From Lentisphaeria bacterium (GTDB lineage: Bacteria; Verrucomicrobiota; Lentisphaeria; Victivallales; UBA1829), in the NCBI GenBank assembly GCA_019408975.1, contig DXVA01000285.1, positions 1 to 5,713 on the forward strand: a DNA stretch of 5,713 nt, written 5' to 3'. Below, piece by piece: positions 1-5,713 of the stretch. The notes beneath the pieces are model-generated. The model saw nothing but the letters and a program-made list of their open reading frames with translations. It ran no database searches and was not told the origin of the DNA. The position numbers and the translations under genes are program-made. How positions within the stretch are numbered: the first letter of the stretch is position 1; each line of letters begins with the position of its first letter.

Positions 1-433
1 GATAATATTCCATCAGGATCTGATAGCGATCCTGCGGGAGGATGATCGTGCCTTCCGGAACCCCGAAAAAACGGGAGGGAAAGGTGGTTTCAAAAATGGT
101 CTTTGTTGCTTCAATGACTCCGCGGGTGAAATCGCTCGCCGCGACATGGAGGAAAGGTGGGAAAACCGGCTGTTCCATATAAAATTTATAACAGAGTGAA
201 AGATACTTTTCCGAATATCTGAGGATGTGCCGGACTCCCGGCGCCACAAACAGCAGATCATTCTCCTGAACGGGGCAACTGCCATTTTCCGTAATGAGTT
301 CGCATTTCCCTGTCAGCGTGAAATTCGCCTGAAAAAAATCATGGACATGCATTTTCATCCTGATGGAAGGGTTTCCTTCGGCATATCCCCAGTAACACAG
401 CCTGATTTTTTCCTGATTTTTCTCGTTATCCAT
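1..433 (-). CDS. AraC-family transcriptional regulator, N-terminal sensor domain (partial, C-terminus beyond left edge)
   Basis: The minus-strand frame from the ATG at 433-431 stays open for 144 codons to the left edge, so the 3' part is missing. The protein reads as the cupin-like ligand-sensing half of an AraC-family regulator. Residues 29-35 are HVHDFFQ, the usual His-x-His-aromatic start of this fold, followed by a Gly turn at T41-G42. Residues 58-69, NDLLFVAPGVRH, match the family's 'GDLlLvpPgvpH' strand-turn. The two-helix HTH that would prove the family would lie outside the window. The start is well defined: an in-frame TAA lies upstream and no other ATG, GTG or TTG falls between it and 433. 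A GAGAAGGA-like ribosome site sits somewhat far (about 13 bases) upstream. The gene is divergent from the GntR/LacI-type regulator. Such regulators usually sense a sugar and control neighbouring catabolic genes; the ligand is unknown. An isolated cupin protein is the less likely alternative. Confidence 0.8.
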   Translation of the reverse strand, partial: MDNEKNQEKIRLCYWGYAEGNPSIRMKMHVHDFFQANFTLTGKCELITENGSCPVQENDLLFVAPGVRHILRYSEKYLSLCYKFYMEQPVFPPFLHVAASDFTRGVIEATKTIFETTFPSRFFGVPEGTIILPQDRYQILMEYY

Positions 434-524
434 GATTATTCCAATTCCTTCTCTTGTAAAATAAGGCTGTTTTAGAGAAAAACAACAAGAAATGCCTTAT
501 CCCGGAGAAAAATATTCATTTTTC

Positions 525-541
525 TTCAAGCATCTCTTGAA
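525..541. promoter_or_regulatory. Inverted repeat, candidate operator overlapping the -35 box
   Basis: TTCAAG at 525-530 and CTTGAA at 536-541 are perfect inverted copies around a 5-base spacer centred on 533. Pairing resumes after one mismatch (T522-T523 with A543-A544). The right arm covers most of the putative -35 box TTGAAA (537-542), so a dimeric protein bound here would be expected to repress the plus-strand promoter. The GntR/LacI-type regulator encoded directly downstream is the natural candidate for autoregulation; the AraC-type protein is the alternative. There is no T-tract making it a convincing terminator. Function is inferred from position and symmetry only. Confidence 0.4.
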
Positions 542-564
542 AAATAAAGATTAAGGTATATTAT
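537..564 (+). promoter_or_regulatory. Candidate sigma70-type promoter for the regulator-glycosidase operon
   Basis: TTGAAA at 537-542 resembles a -35 box. TATTAT at 559-564 resembles a -10 box, with 16 bases between them. Overlapping alternatives for the -10 (TATATT at 557, TATAGT at 562) exist because the segment is rich in TATA-like sequence. Transcription would begin around 570, giving a leader of roughly 25 bases before the ATG at 597. Confidence 0.4.
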
Positions 565-596
565 AGTAATGAGTAGATACAAGTTGAGAGAGAGCA

Positions 597-1703
597 ATGA
601 TACCCAGAAAAACAAAACCATCAAGCCTTTACAAAAATTTGGAAGAGGAACTGCGGAACGGAATTTTGAGTGGACGCTTTTCAGAAAACTCCCCTTTTCC
701 GAGTGAATCCGAGGTCTGCCGCCTTCATGGATTGAGCCGTACCACGGTAAGAAAGGCATTTCAACGACTGACGAATCAGAACTTTTTGCGACGAGTCCAT
801 GGAGTCGGCACATTCATTATTCCGAAAGCGGAACGAAATAAACTGGTGCGCAAGGTTGCAAAAATCCGCATCGTTGTTCCGTTTCTCGGTTCATCCGTAG
901 CAAACATGGATATCTTCGATCGCAATATTGTACTCGGGATAGATATTTTTGCATGTTTGCATAACTATGAGATCGAGTTGGCGCTTGAGTCAAAACAAAC
1001 GGTTCAGAAAATATTTGATGATTATCACAATTTCCTGATTGACGGAGTGATCTGGCTCCGTGCAGGCAGTAAGACCCTTGAGATGATCAGGCAGATACAG
1101 GCACATTATATTCCGCAGACAGTGATTGCCCGTGACATTCCTCATGTGCCCGGGGTCTTCTTCGATTGCCGGCAATCCATGAAGCAAGCTCTTGATTTTC
1201 TGAAAAAAATTGGACATCATGAGGTTCACTATTTTGAGATGAACACAAACCACCTTCCGCTGTGGCAGGAACGTGGCGCATATTTTGATGAAGCGTGTGA
1301 AATATCTCATTGCAAAGGGCATTGGAGTCAGCATAATTTCAGTGACCGGCTCGGCATGATGGCTGAGATCCAGGAGAAATATCCGGAAACGACGGCGGTG
1401 ATTGTATGTGCGCCGCTGTTTCCCGCATTGAGCGAACAACTCAAAAAGAATAAATGGAAAATACCGGAGGACTTGACTCTGATCCAACTGGGGCAGCTTG
1501 ATGATGTTGCAGATCCCCCCTGCACGACGATTAAAATGCCGTTGCGCCAGATGGGCGAGAAAGCGGCGGAACTGATTACGGAAGTGGATTACCGCGAAAA
1601 CCGGGATTTCCCACGGACGTTGATGAACGGCGAGCTGGTCTTCGGACCGTCTATTTCATTCCCGGAAAAATTATGGCGCAGAAAAAAAGAATGTGAAATC
1701 TGA
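597..1703 (+). CDS. GntR/LacI-type hybrid transcriptional regulator (AraR-like architecture)
   Basis: A complete 368-residue cytoplasmic regulator. Residues 9-74 form a GntR-type winged helix-turn-helix: the 'LxxxIlsGxfxxxsPfPSE' segment is seen as LRNGILSGRF...PFPSESE, then the recognition helix region LSRTTVRKAFQRL (46-58) and the wing ending in HGVGTFI (68-74). From about residue 86 the protein changes to a LacI/periplasmic-binding-protein-like effector domain: KIRIVVPF opens the first strand, DGVIWLRAG marks a typical inter-strand turn, and the C-terminus has TTIKMPLRQMGEKAAELI, the conserved 'tTv..p...mG..A...l' signature of LacI-type effectors. Length and fusion resemble Bacillus AraR, a GntR-DNA-binding plus LacI-effector repressor. 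The ATG follows a purine-rich GAGAGAGAG stretch. It leads an apparent operon with the large secreted protein 15 bases downstream, so it likely controls that gene in response to a sugar. The ligand cannot be read from the sequence. Confidence 0.88.
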   Translation: MIPRKTKPSSLYKNLEEELRNGILSGRFSENSPFPSESEVCRLHGLSRTTVRKAFQRLTNQNFLRRVHGVGTFIIPKAERNKLVRKVAKIRIVVPFLGSSVANMDIFDRNIVLGIDIFACLHNYEIELALESKQTVQKIFDDYHNFLIDGVIWLRAGSKTLEMIRQIQAHYIPQTVIARDIPHVPGVFFDCRQSMKQALDFLKKIGHHEVHYFEMNTNHLPLWQERGAYFDEACEISHCKGHWSQHNFSDRLGMMAEIQEKYPETTAVIVCAPLFPALSEQLKKNKWKIPEDLTLIQLGQLDDVADPPCTTIKMPLRQMGEKAAELITEVDYRENRDFPRTLMNGELVFGPSISFPEKLWRRKKECEI

Positions 1704-1718
1704 ACATAGGAGATCATT

Positions 1719-4700
1719 ATGCTGAAAAGGAGTTTCATTGCGGGAATATTGAGTCTAACGGTCATAGCATTTGCGGATGATCTGCTGAAGAACGGCGGGT
1801 TTGAAGTGTTAAACAGAAAAGGAGATTTCCCTGTGTTTTGGGGCGGAGCGTGTTATTCCGGCGGTGCGGGAGAAATTTCTTTGGAAAAAATGAATATTGA
1901 CAGCGGAAAATATGCGATTCGACTGCTTCAGACTTCTCAAAAAGGTTATCTGGGATGCAATCAGACAATCATGCTGAAGGAACCTCTGAAAACTTCTCGT
2001 GAGGTCACCATCTCACTGCGTGCGAGTGCCAATCAGTTGAAACATGGGTATGTGGCATTATACGCCGGAACCCGGAAAAAGCCGCAGCTGCAATGGTGTT
2101 CCTTATTCAGCTGGCGCGGTACATTTGAATGGAAGACATTTCAAAAAAGTGTAAAACTTACTCCGGGAGCAGAACAGATCACCATTTCCATACGGACATC
2201 CGGTCCGGGTATTCTGTGGGCGGATACTGTTTCCATCAAAATGCAGGAGGCAATACCGGAGGTCGGAACTGAATTGGTACACAACGGGCAGCTGGAGGGC
2301 AAGATCTCTCCTGTTTCCGGACTGGTTCCGAACTGGAGCATGAAGATGTATCCCGGTCTGGAAGCGGAAGGAAATATCGGAGTAAGCAAAGACGGATATG
2401 CGGGCTGTTCTGCGTTGACTCTGCAATGGATTGGCGGGGCGCGCCGTTTCGGAGCAGAAGTTGGGTTGAAGCCGTTTGCCGCAAATTCCTCGGTGTTTGA
2501 AGCGGCAGCGATGGTAAAGACAGCCAGGAACGGGAGCGCTGTAATGGCTGTTGAGATGTTTGACTCAGAGGGGAACATGATTGGTGAACTGTTTTCCTCG
2601 CCGTTGAGCTCGACCGGATGGCAGCCGCTGAAGTTTGAGTTTGCAACCGTTCCCAATGCTGCATCAATCCGTTTGTATTGTCTTTCCAACGATGTCGGAG
2701 AGGTCTGTTTCAGCATGGTGAGCTGTAAAAGGCTATCCGCCAGGCCGGCGAGTGTGGCACTGCCGCTGGAAGCACAGATTCTGCCTGTGGACTGGAGCAC
2801 AGTCTGGAAAAAAGGGAAAAAGGAATTTACCTCTTTCGCGGAGGCGCCGCTGCCGGTAGGTTTTCACCTGAAAGGAGAGAAGAACCGGCTGAAGTGCCCG
2901 GAGATTGTGATCGAACTTCCTGAAGCATTGACGATTGCTGATGCGTATAATATGCATGTGGCGGTCCACCGGAGAGAAACTGCTGTAAAGGAAAAAGTAA
3001 CCCGCCCGGAAGGCAACTTTGTCCGCTATCGTTTTGTCAACCCCGGGATATTCCGGATTTTGCAGACCTCATACGGTTGGTCACGCGTACTTTGTGTTGT
3101 CATCACACCGGCGGAACCGGGATTGGTAACGGGGGCTTTTCCTGTATATTGGCATCTGGCGGACGGGGCAAAGCGCACCCCGGAACAATCCTTTACATTC
3201 CGTCTGGCGAAGATGCCGGAAAAGGGAAAGCAGCAGTCTGATTTTCGTATCTTCCGCTGGGATGCTGACGATTTGCTCTACACGGATAATGCTCTGCTGG
3301 AGAAAGCAATGACTGTTTTTGAACGAAGTGGTTTGACCATTGCCTATCGTTATGGCAAAAAATTCAAACGGGGAATGGAAATCAATGCGATGAGGGAAAA
3401 GCGGGGCTGGATTCATGCCAATGGTTTGCATGATCATAGCCAGCCTGGCCATATCAATGCAGAATTTCTGGAACCGATCAAGAATAAGCTGGAATATCGT
3501 GTTCATACCGTATATGGATTTAACAAAGGCAAATTCTGTCCGGATTATTTTACGGATGATCAGGAATTCGGCAGGATATTCAAGGAATTTCTCCGTTTTA
3601 CGATTGCATCCATGGCAATGCGTCCGGGCGAGATGATCGTCATGGACCATGAGCCATGGAATACCTTGGAATGGTGCTACTGCGACCGCAGCCGGAAAAA
3701 GTTTGCTCAATATATCGACTTGGATCATGTGCCGGATATTGCTGAGATCAAGAAGAAATACGTTTATGAATGGAGTCGTTTCCGCTGCGAAAATACAGCA
3801 AAGATGACAAAAATGTACCGGGATGTGGTAAGTCGTCATTTTCCGGGACTGAAACTGGCGGATTACGACTATGCGGTGGATTTCAGCCATTCGGATTACC
3901 GAACCGCCTACTATCGGGTTGCAAAAGACCCTGAACTCAATGAGCAGTTCTTTGATGCGCATTTGTCCAGTTATTATCATATCATCGATAAAGCGGCATT
4001 CAATATGATCCGGATCAATTCGCGGAAATTGAAGAAAGATTATATCCCGAATTGCGCGATTGACGGCCCCGGCACCTTTCTTACCGCATCGGAGATATTG
4101 AGTCCGGCCCAGGCACGGCAGATGATGCTTGCCGGCGCGGTTCACGGGAGTCCGGGGTTTGCAATTTATCGTGGGGTCTATCTGGATGGTGAATACCACC
4201 TGGCATTCAGCCGCGCCATGCGGGAAATCGCCGCAATGCAGGATTATTTCCGTAACGGGAAACTGGATGCGCCCGAGGTAAAAGCATTCGTCCGTCCATT
4301 TAAAACGCAGGAACTCAAAACCGGAGATAAAACGCAGATCATTGGACTGCCGCATCGTGATGTCCATTTCGCTTATACCGCGATTCCCCTCAATCGTGAT
4401 CGTCTGGCGGCATTGTTTAATTATCATCCGGAGCATCCGATGTATGTTGATATCAGGGCAGACTTGCCGGAGGGGAATTACAGTGTGATATTTCCTGTAT
4501 CAGAACGGCGTCTGCAAGTTGCGGCGGACCGGGTGTCCTGGAATAGTGAAGAACTTAAAAAAGGGATTCTTGTTGAAGTCAAACCGAATGATGTGGCATT
4601 TGTACTGATCCGTCCTTTCAAGGAGGGCGAAGCAACTGGCAAAATTGGAAGTGTTCAAACGGAAATGGAAATGCTGTTTCGGAAGGCAGCCGCAGAATTC

Positions 4701-5474
4701 CGCGATGGCAGTTTACTGAAAGAGCGGAATGCCGGAACTCTTTCCGTTCGACTTTCCGATATCAACAATGACGGTGTACCGGAAGTGGAACTTTCTTCCG
4801 CTGTCCAGAAGTTATGGATAGATTACATGGGCGGCGGTTCGGTTTGCAGCTGGAATGTCTGTGGGCAGATGTCGGAAAAAACGACTTTTGCACTGGACAA
4901 GATTTGGCTGCCCAAAAAGTCCCGTCGGGACCTGACGGATGCCGCGACGATAAAAGATATCAAAATTGATGAAACTCACATTGCTCTGACCTTGGAAAAG
5001 AAAATCCCTGCAATGGAGCTCACGATTGATAAAATCTATCGGATTGCAAAAGATGAAACGGGCTTTACCATCGATTACCGCTTTGTCAATACGGGAACAA
5101 AAGCAGTCACTTTCTCCTTCTGGGGCACCAATCTTTTTTCAGGAGAAAAACCAGTTTTTTCCAACTGCATCAATGAAAGATTGCAGAAAATTCCCAGTAT
5201 GGACGGCGGAGATTTTGTTTATGGAATCGGCAAGAAAAAAATTGCCGGTTTTGAGACATCCGCCATCAGGGGAATACTCAGCGATGCAGAGACTTTTGCA
5301 GAGTGGAATGGAATTCGTTTTTCTCTTAAATGCAACGGAGATTTCATGGCAAATTACTATTATTACATTACTCCAATGATTCATACATGGGAGTGGATGG
5401 GCAAGAGCATGACTCTTGCTCCAGGCGAACACCGGGACTGTTCCATTCAATATTCGGCAGGCAAAACCAAATAA
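1719..5474 (+). CDS. Large secreted multidomain protein, putative glycoside hydrolase with tandem carbohydrate-binding-like domains
   Basis: A 1251-residue exported protein; I recognise the architecture but not an established family. Residues 1-19 are a signal peptide with two basic residues, a hydrophobic core and an A-F-A cleavage site. Residues 20-175 and 183-338 look like two galactose-binding-like (CBM4/9-type) beta-sandwiches, opening with LLKNGGFE and ELVHNGQLEG and closing with a 'W-A-D-x-V-x-I' type strand in the first. About 345-505 is beta-rich. About 508-850 resembles a TIM-barrel glycosidase: D508-F-R-I-F opens it, MDHEPW at 642-647 offers E645 as a candidate catalytic acid, followed by CYC at 653-655 and a FAQYI helix as seen in GH42-like barrels; D715, D717 and D782 are other conserved-looking acids. 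About 853-971 is a barrel-flanking beta domain. About 985-1251 is a mutarotase-like beta-sandwich with a DINNDGVPE loop (1014-1022). AGGAG at 1708-1712, six bases before the ATG, fixes the start. It probably acts on a polysaccharide outside the cytoplasm; substrate and mechanism are inferred and unproven. Confidence 0.7.
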   Translation: MLKRSFIAGILSLTVIAFADDLLKNGGFEVLNRKGDFPVFWGGACYSGGAGEISLEKMNIDSGKYAIRLLQTSQKGYLGCNQTIMLKEPLKTSREVTISLRASANQLKHGYVALYAGTRKKPQLQWCSLFSWRGTFEWKTFQKSVKLTPGAEQITISIRTSGPGILWADTVSIKMQEAIPEVGTELVHNGQLEGKISPVSGLVPNWSMKMYPGLEAEGNIGVSKDGYAGCSALTLQWIGGARRFGAEVGLKPFAANSSVFEAAAMVKTARNGSAVMAVEMFDSEGNMIGELFSSPLSSTGWQPLKFEFATVPNAASIRLYCLSNDVGEVCFSMVSCKRLSARPASVALPLEAQILPVDWSTVWKKGKKEFTSFAEAPLPVGFHLKGEKNRLKCPEIVIELPEALTIADAYNMHVAVHRRETAVKEKVTRPEGNFVRYRFVNPGIFRILQTSYGWSRVLCVVITPAEPGLVTGAFPVYWHLADGAKRTPEQSFTFRLAKMPEKGKQQSDFRIFRWDADDLLYTDNALLEKAMTVFERSGLTIAYRYGKKFKRGMEINAMREKRGWIHANGLHDHSQPGHINAEFLEPIKNKLEYRVHTVYGFNKGKFCPDYFTDDQEFGRIFKEFLRFTIASMAMRPGEMIVMDHEPWNTLEWCYCDRSRKKFAQYIDLDHVPDIAEIKKKYVYEWSRFRCENTAKMTKMYRDVVSRHFPGLKLADYDYAVDFSHSDYRTAYYRVAKDPELNEQFFDAHLSSYYHIIDKAAFNMIRINSRKLKKDYIPNCAIDGPGTFLTASEILSPAQARQMMLAGAVHGSPGFAIYRGVYLDGEYHLAFSRAMREIAAMQDYFRNGKLDAPEVKAFVRPFKTQELKTGDKTQIIGLPHRDVHFAYTAIPLNRDRLAALFNYHPEHPMYVDIRADLPEGNYSVIFPVSERRLQVAADRVSWNSEELKKGILVEVKPNDVAFVLIRPFKEGEATGKIGSVQTEMEMLFRKAAAEFRDGSLLKERNAGTLSVRLSDINNDGVPEVELSSAVQKLWIDYMGGGSVCSWNVCGQMSEKTTFALDKIWLPKKSRRDLTDAATIKDIKIDETHIALTLEKKIPAMELTIDKIYRIAKDETGFTIDYRFVNTGTKAVTFSFWGTNLFSGEKPVFSNCINERLQKIPSMDGGDFVYGIGKKKIAGFETSAIRGILSDAETFAEWNGIRFSLKCNGDFMANYYYYITPMIHTWEWMGKSMTLAPGEHRDCSIQYSAGKTK

Positions 5475-5481
5475 CGCCAAC

Positions 5482-5488
5482 AGGAAGG
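5482..5488 (+). promoter_or_regulatory. Ribosome binding site deciding the start of the prepilin-like gene
   Basis: AGGAAGG lies seven bases before the ATG at 5496 and eight bases after the TAA of the large secreted protein. It is the main evidence that the open frame running off the right edge is a real translated gene despite its unusual composition. It also supports co-transcription with the upstream gene. Confidence 0.75.
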
Positions 5489-5495
5489 TTTTATA

Positions 5496-5713
5496 ATGAA
5501 AAAGGAAACAGAAAGAGCTGCGGACCGGTTTGGGGACAAAGTCTGTCCAAAGAAAAAGATATTTACTATTATAGAATTGCTTATGAGGAAAAGTTGTAAA
5601 ATTGGTATTTTATTCCGTCAGCAGGACAGGGCAAAACGCTGCCAGTCCTCTGATCCTGCTTCTTCTTTCTTCATTCAATTGTTGAATTGTTCGATTGTTC
5701 GATTGTTCAAATG
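5496..5713 (+). CDS. Prepilin-like (pseudopilin-type) protein with interrupted signal, partial at right edge
   Basis: The frame from ATG 5496 is open for 72 complete codons to the end of the window. Residues 19-29 (KKKIFTIIELL) match the basic-patch plus FTLIEL motif of type IV prepilins and type II secretion pseudopilins, where a prepilin peptidase cleaves before the Phe and Glu at mature position 5 (here E27) is conserved. The usual Gly before the cleavage site is replaced by Ile22. Normally a run of about 20 hydrophobic residues follows; here M30 is followed by RKSCKIGI and then a polar stretch with C34, C49 and C65, ending in LLNCSIVRLFK, encoded by an 8-bp tandem repeat. The helix is therefore missing or displaced. 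In Lentisphaerae I recall proteins of this kind carrying a second, intact FTLIELL-helix segment further on; that would be outside this window. Position directly after the putative glycosidase suggests an envelope or surface protein serving the same glycan-use locus. A decayed gene is the main alternative. Confidence 0.6.
   Translation, partial: MKKETERAADRFGDKVCPKKKIFTIIELLMRKSCKIGILFRQQDRAKRCQSSDPASSFFIQLLNCSIVRLFK
5583..5713 (+). repeat. Candidate frame-preserving inserted repeat module within the prepilin-like gene (right end not reached)
   Basis: Immediately after the codons for FTIIELL the sequence stops looking like a pilin helix and takes on features of a structured repeat. AGCAGGA (5620-5626) pairs with TCCTGCT (5654-5660). 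A competing stem pairs AGGAC (5623-5627) with GTCCT (5645-5649). A tandem 8-bp repeat closes the visible part. The encoded peptide has no pilin character but the frame stays open. The left boundary is inferred from where the protein motif breaks off; no target duplication can be tested because the right end is outside the window. Confidence 0.35.
5678..5709 (+). repeat. Four tandem 8-bp units (consensus ATTGTTCG)
   Basis: Units start at 5678, 5686, 5694 and 5702: ATTGTTGA, ATTGTTCG, ATTGTTCG and ATTGTTCA. The inner two are identical and the outer two differ by one or two bases. The first unit also takes part in an inverted repeat, ATTCAA (5673-5678) and TTGAAT (5682-5687) around a 3-base loop, and TTGAA (5682-5686) mirrors TTCAA (5706-5710). 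The unit length is not a multiple of three, so a change in copy number would shift the reading frame of the gene containing it. Confidence 0.85.

Larger units (their letters stand above)
434..596. promoter_or_regulatory. Divergent intergenic control region between two regulators
   Basis: This 163-base AT-rich stretch separates the two divergent start codons and must contain the promoters for both. The plus-strand side has a recognisable sigma70-like promoter and an inverted repeat, listed separately. On the minus strand only a weak candidate is visible: a TTGTTT-like box followed after 16 bases by TATTTT, which would leave a very short leader before the AraC-type start. I see no RNA gene, riboswitch-like structure or terminator here. 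Confidence 0.6.

Noticed and set aside
13..285. A 90-codon minus-strand frame and an 82-codon plus-strand frame (227-475) over the left end
   Set aside because: Both overlap the AraC-type sensor frame, which has clear family motifs; their translations are unrecognisable.
525..541. The inverted repeat as a transcription terminator
   Set aside because: The stem is short and AT-rich, lies upstream of both genes rather than after one, and lacks a proper T-tract following a GC-rich stem.
2141..2800. A 219-codon minus-strand open frame
   Set aside because: It is antisense to the carbohydrate-binding-like domains, has Ser/Pro-rich low-information translation and no supporting start context.
3081..4436. 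A 451-codon open frame on the minus strand
   Set aside because: It lies entirely within the 1251-residue gene, its translation shows no recognisable domain or consistent composition, and the plus-strand frame has a signal peptide, domain order and a good ribosome site. It is a shadow of codon bias.
5330..5599. An 89-codon plus-strand frame spanning the junction of the last two genes
   Set aside because: It overlaps both the end of the large gene and the start of the prepilin-like gene in another frame and has no ribosome site; the frame from 5496 has both a strong site and the KKKIFTIIELL motif.
5678..5709. The tandem repeats as part of a CRISPR array
   Set aside because: The units are 8 bases and directly adjacent, without spacers, and no cas-like gene is present.

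Overview
The window looks like a carbohydrate-utilisation locus from a Lentisphaerae-type bacterium (Victivallales-like). This rests on three things: a GntR/LacI-type hybrid regulator and an AraC-type regulator beside a very large secreted protein with carbohydrate-binding-like domains; a prepilin-like signal (KKKIFTIIELL) on the gene immediately downstream; and moderate GC with strong AGGAG-type ribosome binding sites. The taxonomic call is inference from memory of such gene neighbourhoods, not a database result.

Layout. Positions 1-433 (minus strand) hold the N-terminal 144 codons of an AraC-family regulator, covering its cupin-like sensor domain; the DNA-binding half lies beyond the left edge. 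Positions 434-596 are a divergent regulatory region with a candidate sigma70-type promoter and an inverted repeat that overlaps its -35 box. Positions 597-1703 (plus) encode a complete 368-residue regulator with a GntR winged helix and a LacI-type ligand-binding domain, an AraR-like architecture. After 15 bases and a good Shine-Dalgarno, 1719-5474 encodes a 1251-residue exported protein: signal peptide, two tandem galactose-binding-like (CBM4/9-type) beta-sandwiches, a beta-rich linker, a probable TIM-barrel glycosidase domain with an MDHEPW motif, and C-terminal beta domains with an EF-hand-like loop. After 21 bases and another strong Shine-Dalgarno, 5496 to the right edge encodes the start of a prepilin-like protein.

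The genes fit together as a sensor-plus-enzyme unit. The GntR/LacI regulator, the large putative glycan-acting protein and the pilin-like protein are closely spaced with no visible terminator between them, so they probably form one operon. The AraC-type gene is transcribed away from them out of the shared control region.

The oddest part is the right end. The prepilin motif should run straight into a hydrophobic helix, but is followed by a polar, Cys-containing stretch encoded by DNA with inverted repeats and a four-copy 8-bp tandem repeat, all in open frame. This looks like a reading-frame-preserving inserted repeat module placed just behind a secretion signal, and it is the best candidate here for something undescribed.
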